From positions 1 through 11,530 of the forward strand of contig JAAXVX010000016.1 in NCBI GenBank assembly GCA_013335275.1: DNA of 11,530 bases, given 5' to 3'. This document shows positions 1 to 5,878 of this stretch, piece after piece. Both the position numbers and the translations under genes were made by a program. Source of the DNA: Bacteroidales bacterium. GTDB lineage: Bacteria; Bacteroidota; Bacteroidia; Bacteroidales; UBA932. The notes under the pieces are model-generated. The model did not search any database and was not told the DNA's origin. It saw nothing but the letters and a program-made list of their open reading frames with translations. Position 1 is the first letter of the stretch; the number at the start of each line of letters is the position of its first letter.

Positions 1-1
1 C

Positions 2-205
2 AACAAGGTGCCGGTTCTTTTACTTGACGATGTCTTTGATAAACTTGATATGCAAAGAGTTGAATATTTGCTTAAACTTGTTGCGTCAAATTTCTTTGGA
101 CAGATATTTATTACCGACAGCAACAAAGTGAGAATACATTCTATTCTTGAAACAATAAACGGAGAGACCAGCTCTTTCGAAATTGAAGCGGGGGAAATTT
201 TATGA
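2..205 (+). CDS. recF: RecF, DNA replication and repair ATPase (C-terminal fragment, 5' end outside window)
   Basis: Only the last 67 codons are present; the frame is open to the left edge, so the start lies outside. The fragment begins with a hydrophobic strand followed by LLLDDVFDKLD, the Walker B and D-loop segment of RecF-type ABC/SMC ATPases, and continues through a strand ending ITDSN. RecF binds DNA at single-strand/double-strand junctions and helps load RecA through RecOR in gap repair. The P-loop and the signature motif would be upstream and cannot be checked. The stop codon overlaps the start of the next gene (ATGA), which implies co-transcription and translational coupling. A RecF followed directly by a DUF721 gene is a usual arrangement in Bacteroidota, which supports the call. 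Other SMC-type ATPases share the Walker B pattern, but the short C-terminal tail and the neighbour favour RecF. Confidence 0.88.
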   Translation, partial: NKVPVLLLDDVFDKLDMQRVEYLLKLVASNFFGQIFITDSNKVRIHSILETINGETSSFEIEAGEIL

Positions 206-492
206 AAAGACAGGATGCGGTCCGTATCGGAGATCTGATTCCCGATTATATAAGGATAATGGGAATTGATACAGCACTTACAAAGGCAAAAGTGCTGGAA
301 GCTTTTGATTTGATTCTTGCGCCGGGAATTCAGAAATACGTACTTTTAAGAGATTACAAAGAAGGCAAATTATTTTGCACCATGAGTTCGTCTGTTGCCA
401 GAGACAGGCTTTCACAGCTTAAAACAGGCCTTATAAGGGAGATAAACGGAAAGCTCGGAAAGCCACTTGTTAAAGAGATAATACTTAGGTAG
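202..492 (+). CDS. DUF721 (DciA-like) protein
   Basis: This 96-residue protein fits the short DUF721 family: an N-terminal helical part, a central region around GIQKYVLLRDYKEGKLFC, then the characteristic SSVARDRLSQLKTGLIREIN helix and a short C-terminal strand ending VKEIILR. DUF721 includes DciA, which in many bacteria without DnaC helps load or operate the replicative helicase DnaB. Short Bacteroidota versions like this one consist of little more than the core domain, so a DciA role is an inference from family and context. It overlaps recF by four bases (ATGA), and pdxB follows after 12 bases. A purine-rich GGGGG lies about 7 bases before the ATG, one of the few Shine-Dalgarno-like stretches here. 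The neighbouring recF fits a function around replication forks. Confidence 0.85.
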   Translation: MKRQDAVRIGDLIPDYIRIMGIDTALTKAKVLEAFDLILAPGIQKYVLLRDYKEGKLFCTMSSSVARDRLSQLKTGLIREINGKLGKPLVKEIILR

Positions 493-504
493 GTCATAAT
501 TTTT

Positions 505-1677
505 ATGAGTAACATTATAAAAGTAATTGCAGACAGCGACATCCCTTTTCTACGGGGAGTTTTAGAACCCTACGTTCAAATAACATATTTAAAGGGAAAG
601 GAGATAAATGCAGAAGCAGTTCGCGATGCAGATGCATTGATTATCCGCACAAGAACACGCTGTGATGCTTCTCTGCTAGAAAACAGCCGGGTAAGGTTCA
701 TCGCATCTGCAACAATCGGAAGCGACCATGTAGATATTGATTATTGCATTGAAAAGGGTATATATTTTACTAATGCAGCCGGGTGCAACTCCTGGGGAGT
801 GGTACAATATGTTATTTCTGCAATATTTTTTGTGAGTTCGCAATTGAATGCCGATCCGCGTGGAAAAACTCTGGGAATCGTTGGTGCGGGAAATGTAGGT
901 GAGAGGCTTGCACAAACTGCCATTAAGCTTGGTTTTAATGTATTAAGGTGCGACCCTCCCAAAAGAGAGACTCTGCAAAAAGATGCGGACTATTTTAAGA
1001 CTGAGAGTGCCTCGCTCAGAGGCGAAATTGGAGAGTTTTATGTTGACAGGTCTCATCTTGCAAAAGAGGACTATATTTCTCTTGATGAGCTAATCGGGAG
1101 GTCGGATATTGTATCGCTTCATACTCCTCTTAATGAGTCCACAAGATGTATGGCTTCATCGGATTTTTTCAGGAAAATGAAAAAAGGTGCGATATTCATC
1201 AACTCTTCAAGGGGAGAAGTATGTGACGAGACCGAGCTTGTTAAATCCGGAAAAAGGCTTGCAGCAATTATAACAGATGTGTGGAGCAATGAACCTGAAA
1301 TAAATAAGGATCTGCTTAGTATTTCCACTATTGCGACACCACATATTGCTGGTTACTCACTCGAAGGGAAAATAAATGCCACAAGGATGGTTGTTAATCA
1401 GTTAGGCGCTTTTTTTGAAATAGATGAAATTGCAAAATTTGAAATTGAAATTCCATTGGTGCCGTCCTATAATTTTATGCCCGACGAAAATCTTTCGGAT
1501 TACGAAAATATATGTTCACTTCTCAATATAATATATGCGATAAAAAATGATGATAAATTATTGAGAATGAATCCGGAATCCTTTGAACAGCTAAGAGGAA
1601 ATTATAACTACAGAAGGGAATTTACTCCGGAATTTTTTGACCTTATTAAACTCATCAAAAATAAGAGCCATGTTTAG
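505..1677 (+). CDS. pdxB: 4-phosphoerythronate dehydrogenase PdxB
   Basis: PdxB oxidises 4-phospho-D-erythronate with a nicotinamide cofactor, the second step of the DXP-dependent pathway to pyridoxal 5'-phosphate, in the cytoplasm. The 390-residue protein is a D-2-hydroxyacid dehydrogenase. It has the N-terminal substrate domain with ASATIGSDHVD (about 67-77) and AAGCNSWGVVQYV (91-103), the Rossmann motif GAGNVG (127-132), catalytic Arg236 in NSSRGE, Glu263 in VWSNEP and His280 in TPHIAGYSLEGK. AAGCN and the GYSLEGK that follows the catalytic His are typical of PdxB rather than SerA or other family members. An insertion of roughly 25 residues sits after the cofactor-binding CDPP (about 153-190), making this region longer than in the E. 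coli enzyme as I remember it. It lies 12 bases after the DUF721 gene and overlaps the DUF4301 gene by 8 bases, so it is likely part of one operon. Confidence 0.93.
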   Translation: MSNIIKVIADSDIPFLRGVLEPYVQITYLKGKEINAEAVRDADALIIRTRTRCDASLLENSRVRFIASATIGSDHVDIDYCIEKGIYFTNAAGCNSWGVVQYVISAIFFVSSQLNADPRGKTLGIVGAGNVGERLAQTAIKLGFNVLRCDPPKRETLQKDADYFKTESASLRGEIGEFYVDRSHLAKEDYISLDELIGRSDIVSLHTPLNESTRCMASSDFFRKMKKGAIFINSSRGEVCDETELVKSGKRLAAIITDVWSNEPEINKDLLSISTIATPHIAGYSLEGKINATRMVVNQLGAFFEIDEIAKFEIEIPLVPSYNFMPDENLSDYENICSLLNIIYAIKNDDKLLRMNPESFEQLRGNYNYRREFTPEFFDLIKLIKNKSHV

Positions 1678-3151
1678 TGAAAATGATTTAACCCAATTTC
1701 AGGAAAAAGGAATAACAGCTTTCGCAGCAGAGCAGCAACTATACTTTTTCAGGAACGGATTTCCTTATCCCGACATTGTATCACCTGCAACAGCAGAAAG
1801 AGGTATATCCATATTTGATGAAAATCAAATTCAGGAATTGATTAATGAATTTGACTCATTCGAAGGTGAAATTTCAAAATTTGTACCGGCATCAGGAGCA
1901 GCAACAAGAATGTTTCGGAGCCTGTATGACATGTTAATATCTCTTGAAAATGGAGAGTCTTTTTCAAACGGACATGAGGCAGATCTGTTCTTCGGTAAGC
2001 TTGATAATTTTGCGTTTTATGACGAACTCAGTAAATGCAAAAACTTTAACAAAGAGAATAAAACGGATGTTTTGAGATTACTGCTTTTCGAAGACGGTCT
2101 CAATTACGGCTCGCTTCCAAAAGGGTTGATTAAGTTTCACAAGTATGAAAGCGAATCCAGAACTCCGTTTGAGGAGCATCTGCTGGAGGCCTGCGAGTAT
2201 GCCAAAAGCCGGGACGGAGTCGTTAGAATGACCGTCACCGTTTCTCCTGAACATCTTGCGTACTTTTCAAAATTAAATGAGAGCACAAGAGATAAATTTC
2301 TAAATAGTAAAGGTCTTTATACAGATGTCTGTTTTACACTCCAAAAACCATCTACCGACACTATTGCCGTTGATGAAAACAACGAGCCATTCAGAAAACC
2401 GGACGGGTCAATATTGTTCCGGCCGGGAGGACATGGAGCTCTTATTGAGAATCTCGATGAAATTACATCTTCAATAGTGTTTATTAAGAATATAGACAAT
2501 GTTGCAAAGGAGAGCCTTCTTCCGGAAACAGTCAAGTGGAAAAAGGTATTGGGAGGAGAATTAATTAAAGTTCAAAGAAAAATCTTTAACTACCTCAGAG
2601 CGTTGGATGGAGAGTATAATTACGAGCTTATTCTTGAAGTTTCCGATTTTATGGATAAGGTTTTGTGTATCAAGCTGCCATCCGTTCCCGATGAGATTCT
2701 TAAGGATTTTATAAGGGAAAAATTAAACAGGCCGGTTCGTGTATGCGGAATGGTAAAGAACACAGGAGAGCCCGGAGGCGGCCCATTTATCGTAAGAGAC
2801 GCAGATGGCTCAACCTCTCTCCAGATACTGGAAAGTGCGCAATTAAATGCAAAGGACTCATCCTATAAAGAATCAGTGGGAAAATCTACACACTTTAATC
2901 CGGTCGACCTTGCCTGTTCTTTTATAAATTACAACGGTGAAAAATTTGATTTGCACAAATATATCGATCCGGAAACAGGGTTTATCTCTGATAAAAGCAT
3001 TGAGGGACGTCCTCTTAAGGCACAGGAGTTGCCGGGATTATGGAATGGTGCCATGAGCCAGTGGAACAGCGTTTTTGTAGAGGTTCCTGCTGTAACTTTC
3101 AACCCTGTTAAAACAGTATTTGATTTGCTCCGTGATGAGCATCAGGTTTGA
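1670..3151 (+). CDS. DUF4301 protein, possible UDP-sugar-pyrophosphorylase-like nucleotidyltransferase
   Basis: The 493-residue protein carries the DUF4301 hallmark KFVPASGAATRMF (70-82). No function is established for this family as far as I know. The order of motifs resembles the UDPGP/AGX family of GT-A nucleotidyltransferases: a glycine-rich GAATR motif (76-80), LPKGLIKFH (149-157), RTPFEEHLLEA (164-174), VRMTVTVSPEHLAYF (185-199), RPGGHGALIENL (251-262), FIKNIDN (271-277) and FNPVKTVF (477-484). In UDP-sugar pyrophosphorylases the counterparts are G-x-GTR, the PKG lysine, the T-SxxTH strand, the nucleotide-binding P-GHG/PDGNGG loop, the metal-binding VDN and a C-terminal PxKN. This parallel is inference. 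I chose the ATG at 1670 over the in-frame TTG at 1637 because the family begins with a MF-E-DL-Q-type sequence. The gene overlaps pdxB by 8 bases. Its stop lies only five bases from the convergent membrane-protein gene, with no visible terminator. Confidence 0.85.
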   Translation: MFSENDLTQFQEKGITAFAAEQQLYFFRNGFPYPDIVSPATAERGISIFDENQIQELINEFDSFEGEISKFVPASGAATRMFRSLYDMLISLENGESFSNGHEADLFFGKLDNFAFYDELSKCKNFNKENKTDVLRLLLFEDGLNYGSLPKGLIKFHKYESESRTPFEEHLLEACEYAKSRDGVVRMTVTVSPEHLAYFSKLNESTRDKFLNSKGLYTDVCFTLQKPSTDTIAVDENNEPFRKPDGSILFRPGGHGALIENLDEITSSIVFIKNIDNVAKESLLPETVKWKKVLGGELIKVQRKIFNYLRALDGEYNYELILEVSDFMDKVLCIKLPSVPDEILKDFIREKLNRPVRVCGMVKNTGEPGGGPFIVRDADGSTSLQILESAQLNAKDSSYKESVGKSTHFNPVDLACSFINYNGEKFDLHKYIDPETGFISDKSIEGRPLKAQELPGLWNGAMSQWNSVFVEVPAVTFNPVKTVFDLLRDEHQV

Positions 3152-3156
3152 TTTTA

Positions 3157-3552
3157 CTATTCTTTTTCCTTGCGGGAGAGCTTTTCGGAAATCAATCTTT
3201 CTGCAAAAATAAGCAGCACTACATTTAGTCCAATAATCAACCAAGTAAGAGAGAAGCTATTAGAAAACATAGATTTTATCTTGCCAGTGAAATTTATACT
3301 GTCTGCGAACAGAAATTTCAGACTGCTAATTTCTAGTCCAAAATATTTATAATTTAAATAATAGAGAACTGCAGACATAATAACAGCAATAATTACGGCA
3401 AATGAGATTTGATGAAAAAGCTCATTGCTTTCTTTCTTTTTAATGAACCTTTCCTCTATTTTTTTCTGAATTTTTACTTCAAAATTGAATGGAACCGATT
3501 CGTCGGCCAATCCGGCAAAAAGTTCTTTTAAGTTTTTGTCATGCTCATCCAT
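3157..3552 (-). CDS. Small two-helix membrane protein, putative anti-sigma factor
   Basis: I do not recognise a named family. The 131-residue protein has a charged cytoplasmic-looking N-terminus (1-48, with LKELFAGL and repeated KI-x-KIEERF heptad-like helices), a hydrophobic segment at about 49-66, a polar middle of about 35 residues, a second hydrophobic segment at about 102-117 and a strongly charged tail. Position is the main clue: its start codon lies inside the 3' end of the ECF sigma gene (8-base overlap), the standard place for a membrane anti-sigma factor. The short amphipathic N-terminal region is the part expected to hold the sigma factor. No zinc-binding HxxxCxxC (ZAS) motif is present, so it is not a classical ZAS anti-sigma factor. 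A perfect GGAGG precedes the start, suggesting that its output relative to sigma is set translationally. Confidence 0.72.
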   Translation of the reverse strand: MDEHDKNLKELFAGLADESVPFNFEVKIQKKIEERFIKKKESNELFHQISFAVIIAVIMSAVLYYLNYKYFGLEISSLKFLFADSINFTGKIKSMFSNSFSLTWLIIGLNVVLLIFAERLISEKLSRKEKE

Positions 3553-4114
3553 AGCACACCTCCATTTTATCTCCCATTAACAAATTTAATCTTTTTTTTA
3601 TCCTGTGCAGCTTCACTTTTACATTTGACTCGCTCATTCCCGTTATCTCTGCAATATCTTTTATACTCTTTTCGTGATTATAAAAGGAGATTATCAGAAA
3701 TCTGTCCGATACATCCAACTCTCCGAGCATCTGATTTAAAATTTTATATTGCCTCTCTCTGTCCAGATAATTTTCCTGCTCCTTTAGCGAATTGTTATCA
3801 GGGATATTGCCGGTTTTTTCGATAGGTATATGTTCTCTTTTCTTAAGCCGGGTCTTTGAAACTGACATATTGTATGCAATACGGAACAACCAGGTTGAAA
3901 AAGAACAATCTCCCCGGAATGACTTTATTGAAAAGTATGCTTTTACGAAAACATCCTGAGCAACCTCCTCGGCATCCTCCCTGTTGGAAACTACGCCGCG
4001 AACAACCGACAATATCTTTGGCGAATGTGTTTCTATAAGAGTATTGAACAGGTTAAGCTCACCTGCTTTTATTCTTTCAATTAATATGAGCTCCTCTTCT
4101 CTTTTCATTTGCAT
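3545..4114 (-). CDS. ECF-type RNA polymerase sigma factor (sigma-70 family)
   Basis: The 189-residue protein has the two-domain layout of extracytoplasmic-function sigma factors. Sigma region 2 spans about 8-92, with DAEEVAQDVFVKAY (47-60) and FSTWLFRIAYNMSVSKTR (72-89). A linker of about 30 residues follows. Sigma region 4 (about 122-178) has the helix-turn-helix IKDIAEITGMSESNVKVKLHRIKKRL for -35 recognition. There is no extra C-terminal domain. It would direct RNA polymerase to a small regulon, probably in response to an envelope signal relayed by the membrane protein encoded next. I prefer the ATG at 4114 (or 4108) to the in-frame TTG at 4126, because that TTG lies upstream of the likely -10 element CGTC (4120-4123). 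If the promoter is right, the transcript starts almost at the ATG, giving a leaderless or nearly leaderless message. The last 8 bases overlap the next gene. Confidence 0.93.
   Translation of the reverse strand: MQMKREEELILIERIKAGELNLFNTLIETHSPKILSVVRGVVSNREDAEEVAQDVFVKAYFSIKSFRGDCSFSTWLFRIAYNMSVSKTRLKKREHIPIEKTGNIPDNNSLKEQENYLDRERQYKILNQMLGELDVSDRFLIISFYNHEKSIKDIAEITGMSESNVKVKLHRIKKRLNLLMGDKMEVCYG
3559..3563 (-). promoter_or_regulatory. Strong Shine-Dalgarno for the putative anti-sigma gene
   Basis: On the - strand GGAGG lies six bases before the ATG at 3552, inside the last codons of the sigma gene. Most starts in this window have no such site, as expected for Bacteroidota, so this perfect match stands out. 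It supports the chosen start and suggests re-initiation or coupled translation of the anti-sigma gene after the sigma gene. Confidence 0.6.
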
Positions 4115-4119
4115 TTTTA

Positions 4120-4145
4120 GACGCAAAGGTGCCTGTGAAGTTACA
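4120..4145 (-). promoter_or_regulatory. ECF-type promoter of the sigma gene: TGTAAC-N16-CGTC
   Basis: Read on the - strand, TGTAAC (4145-4140) is followed after 16 bases by CGTC (4123-4120) and then an A-rich run, directly before the sigma ATG at 4114. This is the form of promoters used by SigW/SigX/SigM-like ECF sigma factors (TGtAAC or TGaAAC, 16-17 bases, CGTA/CGTC). An identical element pair with identical spacing faces the other way at 4168-4193, so autoregulation of the sigma operon is likely. The start of transcription would fall around 4111-4114. Confidence 0.7.
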
Positions 4146-4167
4146 ACCTATTTTTAATTTTTTCTAC

Positions 4168-4193
4168 TGTAACCTTTTTCCTGCTCTCTCGTC
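4168..4193 (+). promoter_or_regulatory. ECF-type promoter of the DUF6249-like gene: TGTAAC-N16-CGTC
   Basis: TGTAAC (4168-4173), 16 bases, then CGTC (4190-4193) and AAAA lie 33 bases before the ATG at 4226. The elements and spacing match those of the divergent sigma promoter exactly, and the two -35 elements are 22 bases apart. I see no TAnnTTTG housekeeping element before this gene, so it may depend wholly on the neighbouring ECF sigma factor. Confidence 0.7.
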
Positions 4194-4225
4194 AAAAGTG
4201 CAAAACAATTTAAAATATCAGTATT

Positions 4226-4633
4226 ATGATGGATTTTATCTCGGTACCAGTAACATTTGGAATAGGAGCTTATGCTTTTTACAAATTAATTGAGCTTTTT
4301 GTCAGGAAGAAAGAACGACTTCTGATATTGGAGAAAATTTCTCTGCTCGAAAATGTAAACACAGAAAATTTAAACCTGTCAAAGCTTTTCGGAGAAGAAA
4401 AAATGTTCAAGAATCAATTTCTGACTTTAAGAATAGGATCTCTTTTAATGGGTCTTGGACTTGGTCTTCTCCTGGGATATATCATAGTGCAGTCCACAAT
4501 GGTTATATCTGGGGAATTATCTTACGAGATGAGAGAGACAATGAGTGTAATATACGGAGCCTCAACGTTGCTTTTTGGAGGACTGGGACTCGTTGCAGGT
4601 TTCATTGTTGAAATCAGGATGAAAAAGCAGTAA
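4226..4633 (+). CDS. Three-helix membrane protein, DUF6249-like
   Basis: The 135-residue protein has a hydrophobic N-terminal segment (about 5-26), a charged cytoplasmic-type stretch rich in Lys and Glu (27-66, with RKKERLLILEKI), and two further membrane segments (about 68-94 and 106-130), both rich in Gly and Leu. This layout, the size and the position beside an ECF sigma gene resemble the DUF6249 family of Bacteroidota. The family name is from memory and not certain, and no function is known to me. It is read divergently from the sigma gene through a matching ECF-type promoter, so it is likely a member of that sigma regulon, perhaps a sensor or an envelope stress effector. The start could be either ATG of the ATGATG at 4226. 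A strong hairpin terminator follows. Confidence 0.78.
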   Translation: MMDFISVPVTFGIGAYAFYKLIELFVRKKERLLILEKISLLENVNTENLNLSKLFGEEKMFKNQFLTLRIGSLLMGLGLGLLLGYIIVQSTMVISGELSYEMRETMSVIYGASTLLFGGLGLVAGFIVEIRMKKQ

Positions 4634-4653
4634 TCTTAAATAGTTATTTTAAA

Positions 4654-4687
4654 AAAAGAGGTTGCCTGAAAACAGGCAGCCTCTTTT
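4654..4687. terminator. Strong, probably bidirectional rho-independent terminator
   Basis: A 15-base-pair stem (4654-4668 with 4673-4687, one T-G wobble) closes an AAAA loop. The arms begin and end with A and T runs, so a U-tract follows the hairpin in either direction. It sits between the convergent DUF6249-like gene and the deoxyhypusine-synthase-like gene and would end both transcripts. Confidence 0.92.
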
Positions 4688-4707
4688 GTATTTAGATTAG
4701 ATAGTAT

Positions 4708-5781
4708 CTACTTATTATCAACTAAAAGGATTCCGCTTCCTTTTGTCCCGTTTTTAAAAAGCATTGTGTGATTCTTTCTTTCGCGTTTCTTCCAGTCACC
4801 CTTATGATATGCATAACTAACAATCATAGGAACAACGGTAGTTGCTTCTGCATATACCATCTGTTCGTGAGCGGTATTGACTTTTCCCCATGAATTTGCC
4901 TCTTTGAGTGTAGAAGAAGAGCATGCGCCGTCGCGTACATCGGCAACTGTTATCTGAACGGCATACTGGTGCATCGGTACATCAAATCCCAGACACTCTG
5001 CGCAAACAACAGTGTCCTGAGCAAAGTTCTTAGGTACTCCGCCACCTACCATAAACAGCCCGCTTGTTTTGGCAGAAAGTTTAACTTCTGTAAGTTCACG
5101 GAAATCGGCTACTGAGTCAATTGAAAGATATGGTTTCCCGGCTTTCAGTTTTTCTACCTGATGTATTACAAGGCCAAAACCGGCACTGCTGTCGCTGAAT
5201 GCAGGGCAGAAGATAGGAATATTGAGCTCGTAGGCGGTTTGAATCAAAGAGTTCTTTTTCTTTGAATTTTTGCTTAGCCATTTTCCTATTTCGTAAATGA
5301 ATTCTCTTGAAGAGTAAGGTCTTGGTTCGAGAGAGTCAGCAATAAGCTTTATTGTTGAGTCACAAGACTGAAGCTCTTCTTCATCAATAAATGTATCGTA
5401 AATCCTGTCTATATAATTGTCTCTCAGGTGTGTATCGTCAATAAATTGTGTTCCCCTGTAGTGTTTGTATCCTAATGCTTCAAAAAAGTCCATGTCAATA
5501 ATTGACGCACCTGTGGAAACAATAGCATCAATCATATTGAAACGGAGCATATCCACATAAACCTGCATACAACCGCCTGCAGATGTGCTGCCGGCAAGTA
5601 TGAGCCAGTTGGTTGATTCTTTGTCGTTAATCATAAGCTGGAGAATATCTGCTGCCGAAGCTGTATCTCTTGATGAAAACGACATGTCACGCATTGAATC
5701 TATAAGAAGCGTTGAGTCAATTTTTGTGACATCAATGTGCTTTATTGTCTCCCTAAGGAGATCCTTCTTTGTTGGTTTCAT
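4708..5781 (-). CDS. Deoxyhypusine-synthase-family protein (likely polyamine enzyme)
   Basis: The 357-residue protein belongs to the deoxyhypusine synthase family, which uses NAD to transfer an aminobutyl group from spermidine to an acceptor lysine or amine. Visible motifs are the N-terminal LAGSTSAGG (62-70), STGASIIDMDFF (89-100), the NAD-site strand FCPAFSDSSAGFGLV (191-205), GGGVPKN (246-252) and EANSWGKV (294-301), in which Lys300 corresponds to the covalent-intermediate lysine of the eukaryotic enzyme. Bacteria have no eIF5A, and several bacterial homologues have been linked to homospermidine or related polyamine synthesis. The acceptor here cannot be read from sequence. No arginine decarboxylase or agmatinase gene lies beside it in this window. 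It is divergent from lysA, has a good TATCTTTG promoter, and ends at a strong terminator, so it is probably a single-gene unit. Confidence 0.9.
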   Translation of the reverse strand: MKPTKKDLLRETIKHIDVTKIDSTLLIDSMRDMSFSSRDTASAADILQLMINDKESTNWLILAGSTSAGGCMQVYVDMLRFNMIDAIVSTGASIIDMDFFEALGYKHYRGTQFIDDTHLRDNYIDRIYDTFIDEEELQSCDSTIKLIADSLEPRPYSSREFIYEIGKWLSKNSKKKNSLIQTAYELNIPIFCPAFSDSSAGFGLVIHQVEKLKAGKPYLSIDSVADFRELTEVKLSAKTSGLFMVGGGVPKNFAQDTVVCAECLGFDVPMHQYAVQITVADVRDGACSSSTLKEANSWGKVNTAHEQMVYAEATTVVPMIVSYAYHKGDWKKRERKNHTMLFKNGTKGSGILLVDNK

Positions 5782-5803
5782 TCTCTTTTCAGTATAATTT
5801 GTG

Positions 5804-5832
5804 CAAAGATAGATATTTTAAATTAAGTACAA
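5804..5832 (-). promoter_or_regulatory. Bacteroidota housekeeping promoter of the deoxyhypusine-synthase-like gene
   Basis: On the - strand TTG (5832-5830) is followed after 18 bases by TATCTTTG (5811-5804), a match to the Bacteroidota TTG-N19-TAnnTTTG pattern. It lies 22 bases before the ATG at 5781, which supports that start. Confidence 0.75.
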
Positions 5833-5841
5833 GTTTTTTAC

Positions 5842-5849
5842 TAATTTTG
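5842..5849 (+). promoter_or_regulatory. Probable -7 element of the lysA promoter
   Basis: TAATTTTG matches the Bacteroidota TAnnTTTG -7 consensus and stands 29 bases before the lysA ATG. I find no clear TTG at the expected -33 distance, so this is weaker than the divergent promoter at 5804-5832, which it lies back to back with. Confidence 0.5.
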
Positions 5850-5878
5850 CCGATTCAAACCCCCATTAACAATTAACA

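Noticed and set aside
1637..1669. TTG start extending the DUF4301 protein by 11 residues
   Set aside because: The ATG at 1670 gives the family-typical N-terminus, and the upstream residues lie within the pdxB coding end without any start signal.
3084..3112. A further TGTAAC in the DUF4301 coding region as an ECF promoter
   Set aside because: No CGTC follows at 15-17 bases, and it points towards a convergent gene end.
3541..3825. Open frame of 94 codons opposite the sigma gene
   Set aside because: It overlaps sigma region 4 coding sequence and has no protein-like motif pattern or start signal.
4124..4131. CACCTTTG on the - strand as a housekeeping -7 element for the sigma gene
   Set aside because: It lacks the leading T and a TTG at the -33 distance, whereas the ECF-type TGTAAC-N16-CGTC fits exactly and is duplicated on the other strand.
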